This document shows positions 1 to 7,480 of a stretch of 15,584 bases of DNA, piece after piece (position 1 is the stretch's first letter; the number at the start of each line of letters is the position of its first letter). The stretch is from Chitinophagaceae bacterium (lineage in GTDB: Bacteria; Bacteroidota; Bacteroidia; Chitinophagales; Chitinophagaceae): assembly GCA_021151685.1 (NCBI GenBank), contig JAGKWS010000098.1, positions 1-15,584 on the forward strand. The letters are read 5' to 3'. Under the pieces are notes generated by a model. The model did not search any database and had not been told where the DNA came from. It saw only the letters and a program-made list of their open reading frames with translations. A program made the position numbers and the translations under genes.

Positions 1-828
1 GGTGCCAATGGCCCGGTTTACACAGAGCTGAAACAACGATACAAAACACAAATGGCCGAGCTGAAACAGAAAGTGGAGGCAACAGGAGCCAAATTTGTAG
101 TAGCCATCATAACACCAGAGGTAGGCCCCGGTATTTCTGATCTTACCCGTTATGGGCACCCATACATTAAAGCTACCTGCAATGAGCTGGGTATAGAAGT
201 GTACGACCTGAGCCCTGCCATTGCAGCACAAAAGCCCGAAGTGATTACTCAGGCACCCAAAGATGGTCACTGGTCTAAGAAAGGATCTGAGTTTCTGGCG
301 GCCCGGTTGGAGCCTGTAATAGCCAAACATGCCGGCCATAAGGCAACGGTTGCCTATAAGGCCGAAGAACGCCCCGAAACATTTGGCGATCTTGCCCCCG
401 GCAGCGACGAGGTACTGGATGGCGGCAAAGACTTGCCTTACCGTGTAGTAGCCAATGCACAGGGGCTGCGTATGAATGAGGATGTGAAATTTCCCAAAAC
501 CAAACAGCACATACTGTTTTTGGGTGGCTCGCAGATATATTCGCCCTTTCTGGACAACGATTTTATAGCTACTACACTGCTTCAGAAAAAATTTCCCAAT
601 ACGGTGATTATGAATGCGGGCATGATATCGGGCTGTACCGACGACTTCCTTTCTTTGTGGGATGAAAAAGCCAAATACAGCGAGCCCGATGTAGTAATTG
701 TGCAAACCAATGGTACCGACATAACCGACTTGTTCTTTACCAACCGCAACCATCTGGCACGGTCGCACAAGCCCTACCGTCCTACCGATGTAGAGGAAAA
801 ATACTTCCGCGAGCGATACAGGAAATAA
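1..828 (+). CDS. SGNH/GDSL-hydrolase-like protein, 3' part
   Basis: The reading frame is open from base 1, so the gene begins outside the window; the ATG at 52 is probably internal. The 275 visible residues contain the tail of one SGNH-type domain, ending in a DGHWSKKG block that matches the family's D-x-x-H catalytic block V. A second SGNH-like segment follows, with FLGGSQIYSPF (block I position), MNAGMISG (block II-like) and VQTNGTD (block III-like). SGNH hydrolases are serine esterases or acetyltransferases acting on acyl groups of carbohydrates or lipids. The second segment stops about 30 residues after block III with no D-x-x-H of its own, so it may be degenerate or non-catalytic. A strong terminator lies 5 bases after the stop. 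The substrate cannot be told, and the fold assignment is by motif only. Confidence 0.7.
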   Translation, partial: GANGPVYTELKQRYKTQMAELKQKVEATGAKFVVAIITPEVGPGISDLTRYGHPYIKATCNELGIEVYDLSPAIAAQKPEVITQAPKDGHWSKKGSEFLAARLEPVIAKHAGHKATVAYKAEERPETFGDLAPGSDEVLDGGKDLPYRVVANAQGLRMNEDVKFPKTKQHILFLGGSQIYSPFLDNDFIATTLLQKKFPNTVIMNAGMISGCTDDFLSLWDEKAKYSEPDVVIVQTNGTDITDLFFTNRNHLARSHKPYRPTDVEEKYFRERYRK

Positions 829-832
829 ACGG

Positions 833-873
833 AACAGGGGCAGCCACTAAAATATGGGTGCCCCTGTTTTTTT
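833..873 (+). terminator. Rho-independent terminator of the SGNH-like gene
   Basis: A perfect 10-bp stem pairs AACAGGGGCA (833-842) with TGCCCCTGTT (859-868) around a 16-base loop. The run of T continues to 873 on the + strand. It starts 5 bases after the stop codon at 828. The reverse strand has no T-run, so it should not terminate the facing SEC-C gene. Confidence 0.88.
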
Positions 874-889
874 GGAATAATGTGGCAAC

Positions 890-2428
890 CTACGCCCCGT
901 GGCAGCGTTTGAATTTTTTGCCACTGCCGCATGGGCACAGGCTGTTGCGGCTCAGTTTTTCGGCTGGTGCTACTGGTGTTGGTGCCGTTGCAGTGGCGGG
1001 TTGTTGCTGGTTGTTTCTGGCCAGTATGGCCTTCAGCCGCACAATATGGGCATACACATCTGCATCGAAAGGAGGTGCCGGGCGTTTGGCATCATTCAGC
1101 AATCGCCAGCGCACTTCTTCAATATCGCCTTCCGGGCCCAGCGAGGCCATGTTTTGCGCATACACTTCTTCTATAAGCTGTTGCAGATGGGTGGCACCTG
1201 CATTTACTGCCGCGCCGGCTGCAAATGCCATTACATCGGAATCAAAAAGGCCTTCATTGCCTTGGTTGGCTATGAAATGTCTCATCACTTTTTCTATAAG
1301 TGCCATTACCGCATCGCGGCTTGTTTCGTCGGCCACTATAAAGCCGGGAAGCCCTTCCAGCAATATGCACTTCCACATGGGCGATACCCCTTCGGTAGTA
1401 AATATCAGCCACAGGTGTTCGGTCTTGGCCGTATTATAGCTGGCAAAGTAATTGCTGGCTATCTCTGCACTCCAGTCTATAAGCCAGTGATTGCTGTGTG
1501 TTATTGGTAACCGCATTACATCGGTCATTGCCTTCAGGAACTTTGCGTCATCGGTATGGCTCAGTATCAGCAGGCTGTGCAGTACTATAGGGCTCCACAG
1601 GTCTTCTTGCAAGCAGTAGCTGCTACAGGCTATCGCCTCGTTTACCATGGTTTCCAGCCCGTGGTTGAAGGCAGCTGCATCTTTGGTAAGCCGCTCTTGT
1701 AGCACCTGGGTATCTATGTTCCACAGGCTATCATCCAGAAAATCGTAGTCGGTTTCTGGCTTCAGTTCTTGTGCTTTTTGAGGCGTGCCGGGCTCGCCGG
1801 GCATGGTGGCGTGCCGCTCGTAGTTGCGCGTTGCGGCTGCCATTTCCATCCTTTTCCGTTGCTGTGCCGTTTGAATGATGGTGAGCAAAGCCTCTATAGT
1901 TTTAGGGTCGTTCTCTACCTCGCGGTATCTTTCTGCCACCATAATAGCCTCATCTACACGGCCGGTAGCAGCCAGACATTCTGTAGCAGCGAGGGTAAAG
2001 ATGCGGCATTCGCTCAGGTGAAATACTTTGCGGTTGGGGTACAGGTCGGCTACATCCAGCTTGCCGTGCAGCAGTTCTACGGCATCGTGGGCACGGCCAT
2101 CGCGTATCAGGTGGCGGCAGGTAGCAGCACGGGCAAACAGATAGTCGGGGAATAGCTTGTGGGTTTCCTCAATAATGCGCTGCGCCTGCTCGTTTCTTCC
2201 GGCCGATAGGTACCATGTATACAAGTAGTTGCGCCACACAGGCATGCCGGGGTGCTTCATGATGAGCTTGGTAAGCCGCTCGCGTGTGGCAGGTCGGCCC
2301 TTCATCAGCTCGGCCGATACATCGTTTACTTCTTGTTTCAGTTGTTCGGGTACGCGGTAGGGGGTATCGGCAACAGAGGCCTCTGCTACTACTTCGTAGC
2401 TCCTTCCTTCGGCACTGGTCAGTATCAT
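890..2428 (-). CDS. TPR-like protein with C-terminal SEC-C zinc motif
   Basis: This is a 512-residue soluble protein. The C-terminus carries a textbook SEC-C motif, LCPCGSGKKFKRCHG, with ligands Cys498, Cys500, Cys509 and His510. The motif is named after the zinc-binding tail of SecA and also occurs on many unrelated proteins as a small metal-binding protein- or nucleic-acid-contact module. The N-terminal half (about 35-210) is helical, with repeated WRNYLYTWYLSAGR- and AATECLAATGRVDEA-like stretches typical of tetratricopeptide repeats. I do not recognise the middle region (220-450). It lies 58 bases downstream of corA on the same strand and may be cotranscribed with it. The start at 2428 is chosen because the TPR-like region begins soon after; no Shine-Dalgarno is visible. 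The cellular role is unknown. Confidence 0.85.
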   Translation of the reverse strand: MILTSAEGRSYEVVAEASVADTPYRVPEQLKQEVNDVSAELMKGRPATRERLTKLIMKHPGMPVWRNYLYTWYLSAGRNEQAQRIIEETHKLFPDYLFARAATCRHLIRDGRAHDAVELLHGKLDVADLYPNRKVFHLSECRIFTLAATECLAATGRVDEAIMVAERYREVENDPKTIEALLTIIQTAQQRKRMEMAAATRNYERHATMPGEPGTPQKAQELKPETDYDFLDDSLWNIDTQVLQERLTKDAAAFNHGLETMVNEAIACSSYCLQEDLWSPIVLHSLLILSHTDDAKFLKAMTDVMRLPITHSNHWLIDWSAEIASNYFASYNTAKTEHLWLIFTTEGVSPMWKCILLEGLPGFIVADETSRDAVMALIEKVMRHFIANQGNEGLFDSDVMAFAAGAAVNAGATHLQQLIEEVYAQNMASLGPEGDIEEVRWRLLNDAKRPAPPFDADVYAHIVRLKAILARNNQQQPATATAPTPVAPAEKLSRNSLCPCGSGKKFKRCHGA

Positions 2429-2486
2429 TCAGTATTGTTTTAGTAGTTTGTTAGTTGTGTTTGGTGGCAATATACTCATCGTTCTT

Positions 2487-3386
2487 TTACAACCATCGTT
2501 TCCGGCGAAACCAGATGAAAATTACTACAATTACCACCACCATGCTGCCCATTACCAGCGGGTAGCCATGGGGCCATTCCAGCTCGGGCATATGGCGAAA
2601 GTTCATGCCATATACGCCGGCTATAAAGGTGAGTGGCATGAAAAATACCGAGAATATGGTAAGTACGCGCATGGTTTCGTTGGTGCGCTGTGCCGATATG
2701 TTGAAGTATACCGTAAGCAACTGGTTGGCATGCTCATAAAGCGAGTCGTACAGGCTTCGTTGTTTTACGAACAGGTCGCGTACATCGCGGGTATAGGCAT
2801 TGGCCTGCTCTTCGGTATTCATTTTCTCTACTATGTCGTAGGTAAGCAGCAGCAGGCGGCGTATTACGTCCAGCTTTCGCTTCATGAAGTAGAGTTCCTT
2901 CAGCATTAGCTCGGCACGCACATTCAGGAATACCTTTTTCTCGAATTTGTCAATAGACTGATTGATGGCTGCGGCAGGTTCGTCATAAGACGACAGCCCG
3001 CGGCGCACTATCACATTCAGCACATGAAACTGGCTCTTGCACCGGTTGGTGGCTACATATTCGGTGGCTACAGCGGCTATCTGTGCCCAGGGCTTGCGGT
3101 GTATGGTAATGATAAACTTGTCTGACACAAAGATGGCTATCTTGCCCGTTAGTGCCTGTACGGTATCGGCATGGGTCACATTGTCGGGCATGTATACCCG
3201 TAGTATGATGAATACATAGTCGGGAAACTCCTCGTACTTGGGCAGGTGCCCCGGTTGCAGACAGTCTGATACCGATGCCGGGTGCAATCCGTACTGTTCG
3301 GCAATCTGTTGCAACTCTTCGGCCGAGGGGTCTGTTACGTCTATCCAGTCATAACCGCATCCGTTGGTAGCCAGTTGTTGGGTCAT
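2487..3386 (-). CDS. corA: CorA-family Mg2+/Co2+ transporter
   Basis: This 299-residue protein has the architecture of CorA, the pentameric inner-membrane channel for divalent cations. A soluble alpha/beta N-domain (1-150) is followed by a long helical stalk (150-235). Two C-terminal membrane segments follow, at about 240-259 and 275-293, with the signature YGMNF (GMN at 260-262) at the end of the first. A positively charged tail, RRKRWL, ends the protein. The length is close to typical for the family. The start codon overlaps the stop codon of the upstream DEAD-box gene in an ATGA arrangement (3383-3386), indicating translational coupling. Ion choice (Mg2+, Co2+, Ni2+ or Zn2+ export) cannot be read from the sequence. 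Confidence 0.95.
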   Translation of the reverse strand: MTQQLATNGCGYDWIDVTDPSAEELQQIAEQYGLHPASVSDCLQPGHLPKYEEFPDYVFIILRVYMPDNVTHADTVQALTGKIAIFVSDKFIITIHRKPWAQIAAVATEYVATNRCKSQFHVLNVIVRRGLSSYDEPAAAINQSIDKFEKKVFLNVRAELMLKELYFMKRKLDVIRRLLLLTYDIVEKMNTEEQANAYTRDVRDLFVKQRSLYDSLYEHANQLLTVYFNISAQRTNETMRVLTIFSVFFMPLTFIAGVYGMNFRHMPELEWPHGYPLVMGSMVVVIVVIFIWFRRKRWL

Positions 3387-4717
3387 CGTTTCTTTTTTGC
3401 GCCCCGCGTCAGCGGTTTCCCGTATTTGGCCCGCATTTTTTCCTTGTGGCTTATTTTGATGTTTACTTTTTTGTTTTTCTCCAGCTTTTCGTGAAATGCA
3501 CCCTTGGTAGCCGTAATGTCGGGTAGTACTATCAGGGTTTCGCGCATGCGCACCTTAGGCATTTCGTCATCCGTCAGCACGTCCGATATGGTGAGGTTTT
3601 CCGGCAGTGGTAGCACGGGTATTTCATAGTTCATCAGTTGCTGCACAGCGGCCAGTTCATCAGCCTCGCGTGGTGATGCAAGGGTGATGGAGATACCCTT
3701 TTTATCGGCACGGCCTGTACGGCCTATACGGTGCACGTACGATTCGGGCTCTTCGGGTACATCAAAGTTCACCACATGCGATACCTCTGCTATATCTATA
3801 CCCCTTGCCACAAGGTCTGTCGCTATAATGAACCGGTACACACCACTGCTAAAGTTGTTCACCGTCTGGAAACGGTGGTTTTGGGCCTTGTTGCTGTGTA
3901 TCACGCCCATTTGCCCTTCAAAAGTGGGGGTAAGGCGGTCATATAGTTCATCGGCTATCTTTTTGGTGCCGGCAAATACCATTACCTTATCCATGTCGGC
4001 ATTGTCGCGCAGCAGCAGTTCCAGCAGGTTCACCTTGGTATTGAAGTTGGGCACCTCGTACAGATACTGGCTGATGTTGGATAGGGGCGACCCCGCCGGT
4101 GCTGCTTCTACGCGCGCCGGGTCGTTGAAGTTGTCGTGCATCAATGCTTCTACATCGGCCGTAATAGTGGCCGAAAATAGCAGGTTTTGCCGCCTTGGGG
4201 GCATACGCTCCAGCAGGTTGTTGATTTGCGTACGGAAGCCCAGATTCAGCATTTCGTCCATCTCATCTATAATCAGTCGCTTCACCGCTTTCAGCTTCAG
4301 CGAGCCGTGCAGCACCAGATCCAGCAGGCGGCCGGGGGTAGCTACCACCACATCGCAGCCGTTTTCTACCTCCATTTGCTGGGGGCGCATGTTTACCCCG
4401 CCATATACAGCTACGGTTACCACATTCATGTAGGTGGTCAGTTTTTTCACCTCTTCGGCTACCTGTATCACCAGCTCGCGGGTGGGTACTACTATCAGTA
4501 TGGTAGGGAATTTTTCTTTAGAGAACTGCCATAGGCGCAGGCATGGCAGCAGGTAGGCCAGTGTTTTACCGGTACCGGTCTGTGCTATGCCACATACATC
4601 GCGGCCCGACATAATAACCGGGAAAATCTTATGCTGTATAGTGGTGGGGTGTTTATATCCCATATCGTCGAGCGCACGCAGCAAAGACGCGTTCAGGTTC
4701 AATTGGCTGAATTCCAT
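3383..4717 (-). CDS. DEAD-box ATP-dependent RNA helicase (RhlE-like)
   Basis: This superfamily 2 RNA helicase unwinds short RNA duplexes using ATP in the cytoplasm. Numbering from the Met at 4717 gives 444 residues. Visible motifs are the Q-motif region (MEFSQLNL ... TTIQ), motif I AQTGTGKT (45-52), Ia PTREL (78-82), II DEMD (151-154, a variant of DEAD), III SAT (182-184), V DLVARGID (301-308) and VI HRIGRTGR (329-336). A basic tail (KKNKKVNIKISHKEKMRAKYGK ending GAKKKR) probably binds RNA. An upstream in-frame Met at 4759 would add 14 residues; 4717 is preferred because the Q motif normally begins right at the start in this family. Neither site has a Shine-Dalgarno. It is coupled to corA through a 4-base overlap. 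Confidence 0.95.
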   Translation of the reverse strand: MEFSQLNLNASLLRALDDMGYKHPTTIQHKIFPVIMSGRDVCGIAQTGTGKTLAYLLPCLRLWQFSKEKFPTILIVVPTRELVIQVAEEVKKLTTYMNVVTVAVYGGVNMRPQQMEVENGCDVVVATPGRLLDLVLHGSLKLKAVKRLIIDEMDEMLNLGFRTQINNLLERMPPRRQNLLFSATITADVEALMHDNFNDPARVEAAPAGSPLSNISQYLYEVPNFNTKVNLLELLLRDNADMDKVMVFAGTKKIADELYDRLTPTFEGQMGVIHSNKAQNHRFQTVNNFSSGVYRFIIATDLVARGIDIAEVSHVVNFDVPEEPESYVHRIGRTGRADKKGISITLASPREADELAAVQQLMNYEIPVLPLPENLTISDVLTDDEMPKVRMRETLIVLPDITATKGAFHEKLEKNKKVNIKISHKEKMRAKYGKPLTRGAKKKR

Positions 4718-4807
4718 ATTCACAAAGTCTGTTATTTCTGATGAACGAAGATAGTGCAATAATGTCCCATGAAGGGGTATTATATGTAGGGTGGGTTGCA
4801 GCCCCTG

Positions 4808-5563
4808 TTATTTATAGTAATTCAGGCGCATGGTTTCGCCGTCAAATTCGCCATAGCTGTCGTACCGTATCCAGTCGCCAAGGTTTACATAGAGCTTGTT
4901 GCCGGGTAGGGGGTACTCTAATGCCAGATGCCTGTGGCCAAAGACGAAGTAGTCTATATCCTCGCGCTTTAGGGTATCTAAGCAAAACTGTACCAGCATT
5001 TCTTTTTCGGGCCCCTGAAAATCTTTGATGGGCATATCGGCATGTTTGGGCCCCAACTTGCTGAACCACGATGCCACCCCCACACCGGTATCGGGGTGTA
5101 CCCGACGGTATAGCCATTGCGACAGTGGGCTGCGCAAAACGGTCTTCAGTATTTTGTAGCCGGTATCGCCTGGGCCAAGGCCATCGCCATGGGCAATGAA
5201 GAACTTTTTACCATTCCACTCGCGCTGTATGGGGCCGTGGTGTACAGGTATGCCCAGCTCGGTATGCAGGTAGTCCAGCATCCACAGGTCGTGGTTGCCG
5301 GTAAAGGCATCTATTTGCAGGCCATTGTCGCGCAGTTGTGCCAGCTTGCCCAGAAAGCGGGTATAGCCACGCGGCACCACATTGCGGTATTCGAACCATG
5401 TATCAAACAGGTCGCCCACCAGAAAAAGGTGTTCGGCATGGGGGGCTATTTCATCCAGCCAGCGGCACACACGTTTTTCGCGTGCTACACTGGTAGCGTG
5501 GTCTGGTATGCCAAAGTGAAAATCGGACGCGAAATAGATTTTTTTGCCTTGCGGTAACTGCAT
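4808..5563 (-). CDS. lpxH: UDP-2,3-diacylglucosamine diphosphatase-like (LpxH family)
   Basis: This calcineurin-like metallophosphoesterase has 251 residues, a usual length for LpxH. The metal-site blocks are in order: SDFHFG (D14, H16), GDLFD (D51), GNHD (N90, H91), HGDG (H125) and GHRH (H210, H212). LpxH removes UMP from UDP-2,3-diacylglucosamine to give lipid X, the fourth step of lipid A synthesis, at the inner face of the inner membrane. Bacteroidota often carry divergent LpxH-like proteins and sometimes more than one, so the exact substrate is not proven. The stop lies about 90 bases upstream of the helicase start on the same strand, so cotranscription is possible. The upstream gap holds a candidate promoter. 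Confidence 0.85.
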   Translation of the reverse strand: MQLPQGKKIYFASDFHFGIPDHATSVAREKRVCRWLDEIAPHAEHLFLVGDLFDTWFEYRNVVPRGYTRFLGKLAQLRDNGLQIDAFTGNHDLWMLDYLHTELGIPVHHGPIQREWNGKKFFIAHGDGLGPGDTGYKILKTVLRSPLSQWLYRRVHPDTGVGVASWFSKLGPKHADMPIKDFQGPEKEMLVQFCLDTLKREDIDYFVFGHRHLALEYPLPGNKLYVNLGDWIRYDSYGEFDGETMRLNYYK

Positions 5564-5618
5564 GATTGCGCTTGGTTATGCGTTGGTTGTTTAGTTCCGG
5601 TTCCTCCGGTTGCAGTGG

Positions 5619-5626
5619 CAAAAATA
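5619..5626 (-). promoter_or_regulatory. Candidate Bacteroidota -7 box for the lpxH-like gene
   Basis: Read on the minus strand this is TATTTTTG, a match to the Bacteroidota -7 consensus TAnnTTTG. It lies 55 bases upstream of the start at 5563. I found no convincing TTG -33 element at the expected distance, so this is a weak call from a single box. Confidence 0.3.
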
Positions 5627-5754
5627 GGCAATGTACAGCAGGCATTTGTTTGTTGGGGGCAATAGCCTATAATGTTGTAGTCCGAAAATAGCGATGCTTT
5701 TGCAGGGTGTACATGCCACAGCGTATATGTGACAGTAAAAGGTTGTTTTTCAGT

Positions 5755-5814
5755 ACATGTTGTTAAGGATTCATCTTATGTGCACACACATAAGATGAAT
5801 CCTTAACAACATGT
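5755..5814. repeat. Perfect 28-bp inverted repeat (hairpin), possible operon terminator
   Basis: Two perfectly complementary 28-base arms (5755-5782 and 5787-5814) flank a 4-base loop, CACA. The arm begins ACATGTTGTTAAGG. It sits 43 bases beyond the stop codon of the FHA-trypsin gene and about 190 bases upstream of the lpxH-like gene. It is therefore at the downstream edge of the minus-strand signalling operon. There is no long T-run on either side: the minus strand continues ACTGAAAAACAACC and the + strand TTATATTGTG. It could act as a terminator or as a 3'-end RNA stabiliser; as seen, it is only a very stable hairpin. Confidence 0.85.
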
Positions 5815-5856
5815 TTATATTGTGAATTTATATTTTTTGATTGTAGTGATTTTATA

Positions 5857-7395
5857 TTAATCACCTATATTGTTTTTTTGCATTAATTGCTTCAAATGCT
5901 TAACCAATATACCATAGCTGCGCCCCCGACTAGTGGCCGTGGGAAGTCTATAATTTATCGCAACCAGCTTGCCATCGTTTGAAAAAACAGGAGAACCGCT
6001 GGAGCCGTGGTCTGTTGCTATGTCGTATTGTATTTTGTTGCCATCTGGAATTTGGCTTATGTGACCGCTCTGACACTGAGGATGTAACTCTCCTATTGCA
6101 TTAAGACCTTCACTAAGACCATTGTTATAACCTATAGTTTTTACATCTTCCCCATTCTTTAATGGTCCTTCGCTCATTGTACTACTCAATATCGGATTCT
6201 TTACAATGTCTGGTGTCTTGTGATCGGTAGCTTGTATAATAGCAAGATCTATCGGCTCTTCTTTTGAGTAGTCGATTACTTCACATTTTTTAAAGTCGCT
6301 TAGTTGGTTAATTACCGTACCATCCACTGCATATCCAAAATAGAATATTTCTACATCAAACTTAGCATTTGACATGTCATTTGCCAACCTATCAAGAGCT
6401 GTTGCGTTGCTTTCACCTTCTTGTGTATGTATATAGTATTGACCTATGTCGACACCAGAATTTTTTCTTATTCTATCTGCCCTGTCTCTAAATAGTTCTT
6501 TTGCATATATCCGACATGCTTCTTCAATATCACTTGATAAAGGATGTGCTACATGCCTGTTTGTTGCTATGTGACCTTGCTTATCTATAAAAAAGCCGGT
6601 GCCCAGCAAATTCTTTGCATGACGTTCTGCCGAATCATATTGTTGAGTAAGGTAGGTTATTTGAACTTTGTCGTTTTCATTTATTGCATAATTAAAGTAA
6701 AAAACATCATTGTCCATTTTGAATTTATAAATACATTTCATGTAGAGCTCAACGACAGATTCATTATATTCTTCACAAATGTCTTTTGATTGCGGTGGGT
6801 ACATTAATAGAAATACACACACGCCCACCAGCAATAGCGAAATTGGAAGGATGTAATAGATAGTCTTTTCACATTTTTGCTTTGGTATTTGCGACCAGTT
6901 TAGCGGTTCGCTGTCAAAAAACACTTTATCCTTTCTTTTTATCGGATAATCCTGATATTTCGGAATTTTAACGCCGTTTACCATTGTACCATTCAGACTT
7001 TGATCATACAAATAGTACTTGCAGTCTTTGGTTATGTACAAAGCAGCATGGTATCGGCTCGCTTTATCGGTATGAAGCCGAACATGGTTGTCCGGGTTGG
7101 TGCCAAATGTTATTTCCTGTTTTACATTTTTTAGTAGCGATGGTTGCGGTACCTGGTTCCAGTTTAGTGCCACATTGTTGGGAAACACAATCTGTGCGCC
7201 TCGCTGCACTGCACATTCGGCATTGTGTACCATTTTCCCATTCACCATGGTACCGTTCGTACTAAAATCCTGATATATTATAGAGCCATTATCCGATATT
7301 TTCAGTTCACCATGATCACCACTTACACGGTTTGATGCATCCTGAATTACTATCCGGTTGTTAGGGTTTCTGCCTATAGTTATTACTATTTTCAT
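5857..7395 (-). CDS. Double-FHA, single-TM, trypsin-like serine protease
   Basis: This 512-residue protein has a clear three-part layout. FHA 1 (about 1-80) shows GR at 8-9, S25-G-D-H28 and STNGT at 45-49. FHA 2 (about 92-168) shows S113-R-Y-H116 and SLNGT at 133-137, but FGT replaces the usual GR. A membrane helix lies at about 179-199. From about 260 to 505 there is a trypsin/HtrA-like protease domain with all three catalytic positions visible: His281 in TNRHVAH, Asp383 in PIDLAII and Ser468 in GSSGSPVF. FHA domains bind phosphothreonine peptides. With them in the cytoplasm, the protease domain should face the periplasm. No PDZ domain is seen. The two FHA copies share an LNW-x-Q-x-P linker, pointing to internal duplication. 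It is last in the kinase/phosphatase operon, so its FHA domains probably read marks made by the linked kinases (inference). Confidence 0.9.
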   Translation of the reverse strand: MKIVITIGRNPNNRIVIQDASNRVSGDHGELKISDNGSIIYQDFSTNGTMVNGKMVHNAECAVQRGAQIVFPNNVALNWNQVPQPSLLKNVKQEITFGTNPDNHVRLHTDKASRYHAALYITKDCKYYLYDQSLNGTMVNGVKIPKYQDYPIKRKDKVFFDSEPLNWSQIPKQKCEKTIYYILPISLLLVGVCVFLLMYPPQSKDICEEYNESVVELYMKCIYKFKMDNDVFYFNYAINENDKVQITYLTQQYDSAERHAKNLLGTGFFIDKQGHIATNRHVAHPLSSDIEEACRIYAKELFRDRADRIRKNSGVDIGQYYIHTQEGESNATALDRLANDMSNAKFDVEIFYFGYAVDGTVINQLSDFKKCEVIDYSKEEPIDLAIIQATDHKTPDIVKNPILSSTMSEGPLKNGEDVKTIGYNNGLSEGLNAIGELHPQCQSGHISQIPDGNKIQYDIATDHGSSGSPVFSNDGKLVAINYRLPTATSRGRSYGILVKHLKQLMQKNNIGD

Positions 7396-7480
7396 ATAGT
7401 TAGTTGTGTTTTAGAATTCAATATATAAAATATATATTTACATTTCATGTTTTTTTGTCGTGTTTCTTCTTTTCATTCGG

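Noticed and set aside
858..1439. Open frame on the + strand of 193 codons, and a 203-codon frame overlapping it
   Set aside because: Lies antisense inside the SEC-C gene, with Ser/Ala-rich or Cys-rich composition and no domain; the minus-strand frame has a recognisable zinc motif.
3684..4433. Open frame on the + strand of 249 codons
   Set aside because: Antisense to the helicase core motifs; Ser/Arg-rich shadow translation without family features.
5755..5814. Transposon terminal inverted repeats
   Set aside because: The arms are separated by only 4 bases, and no transposase or target-site duplication is visible in the window.
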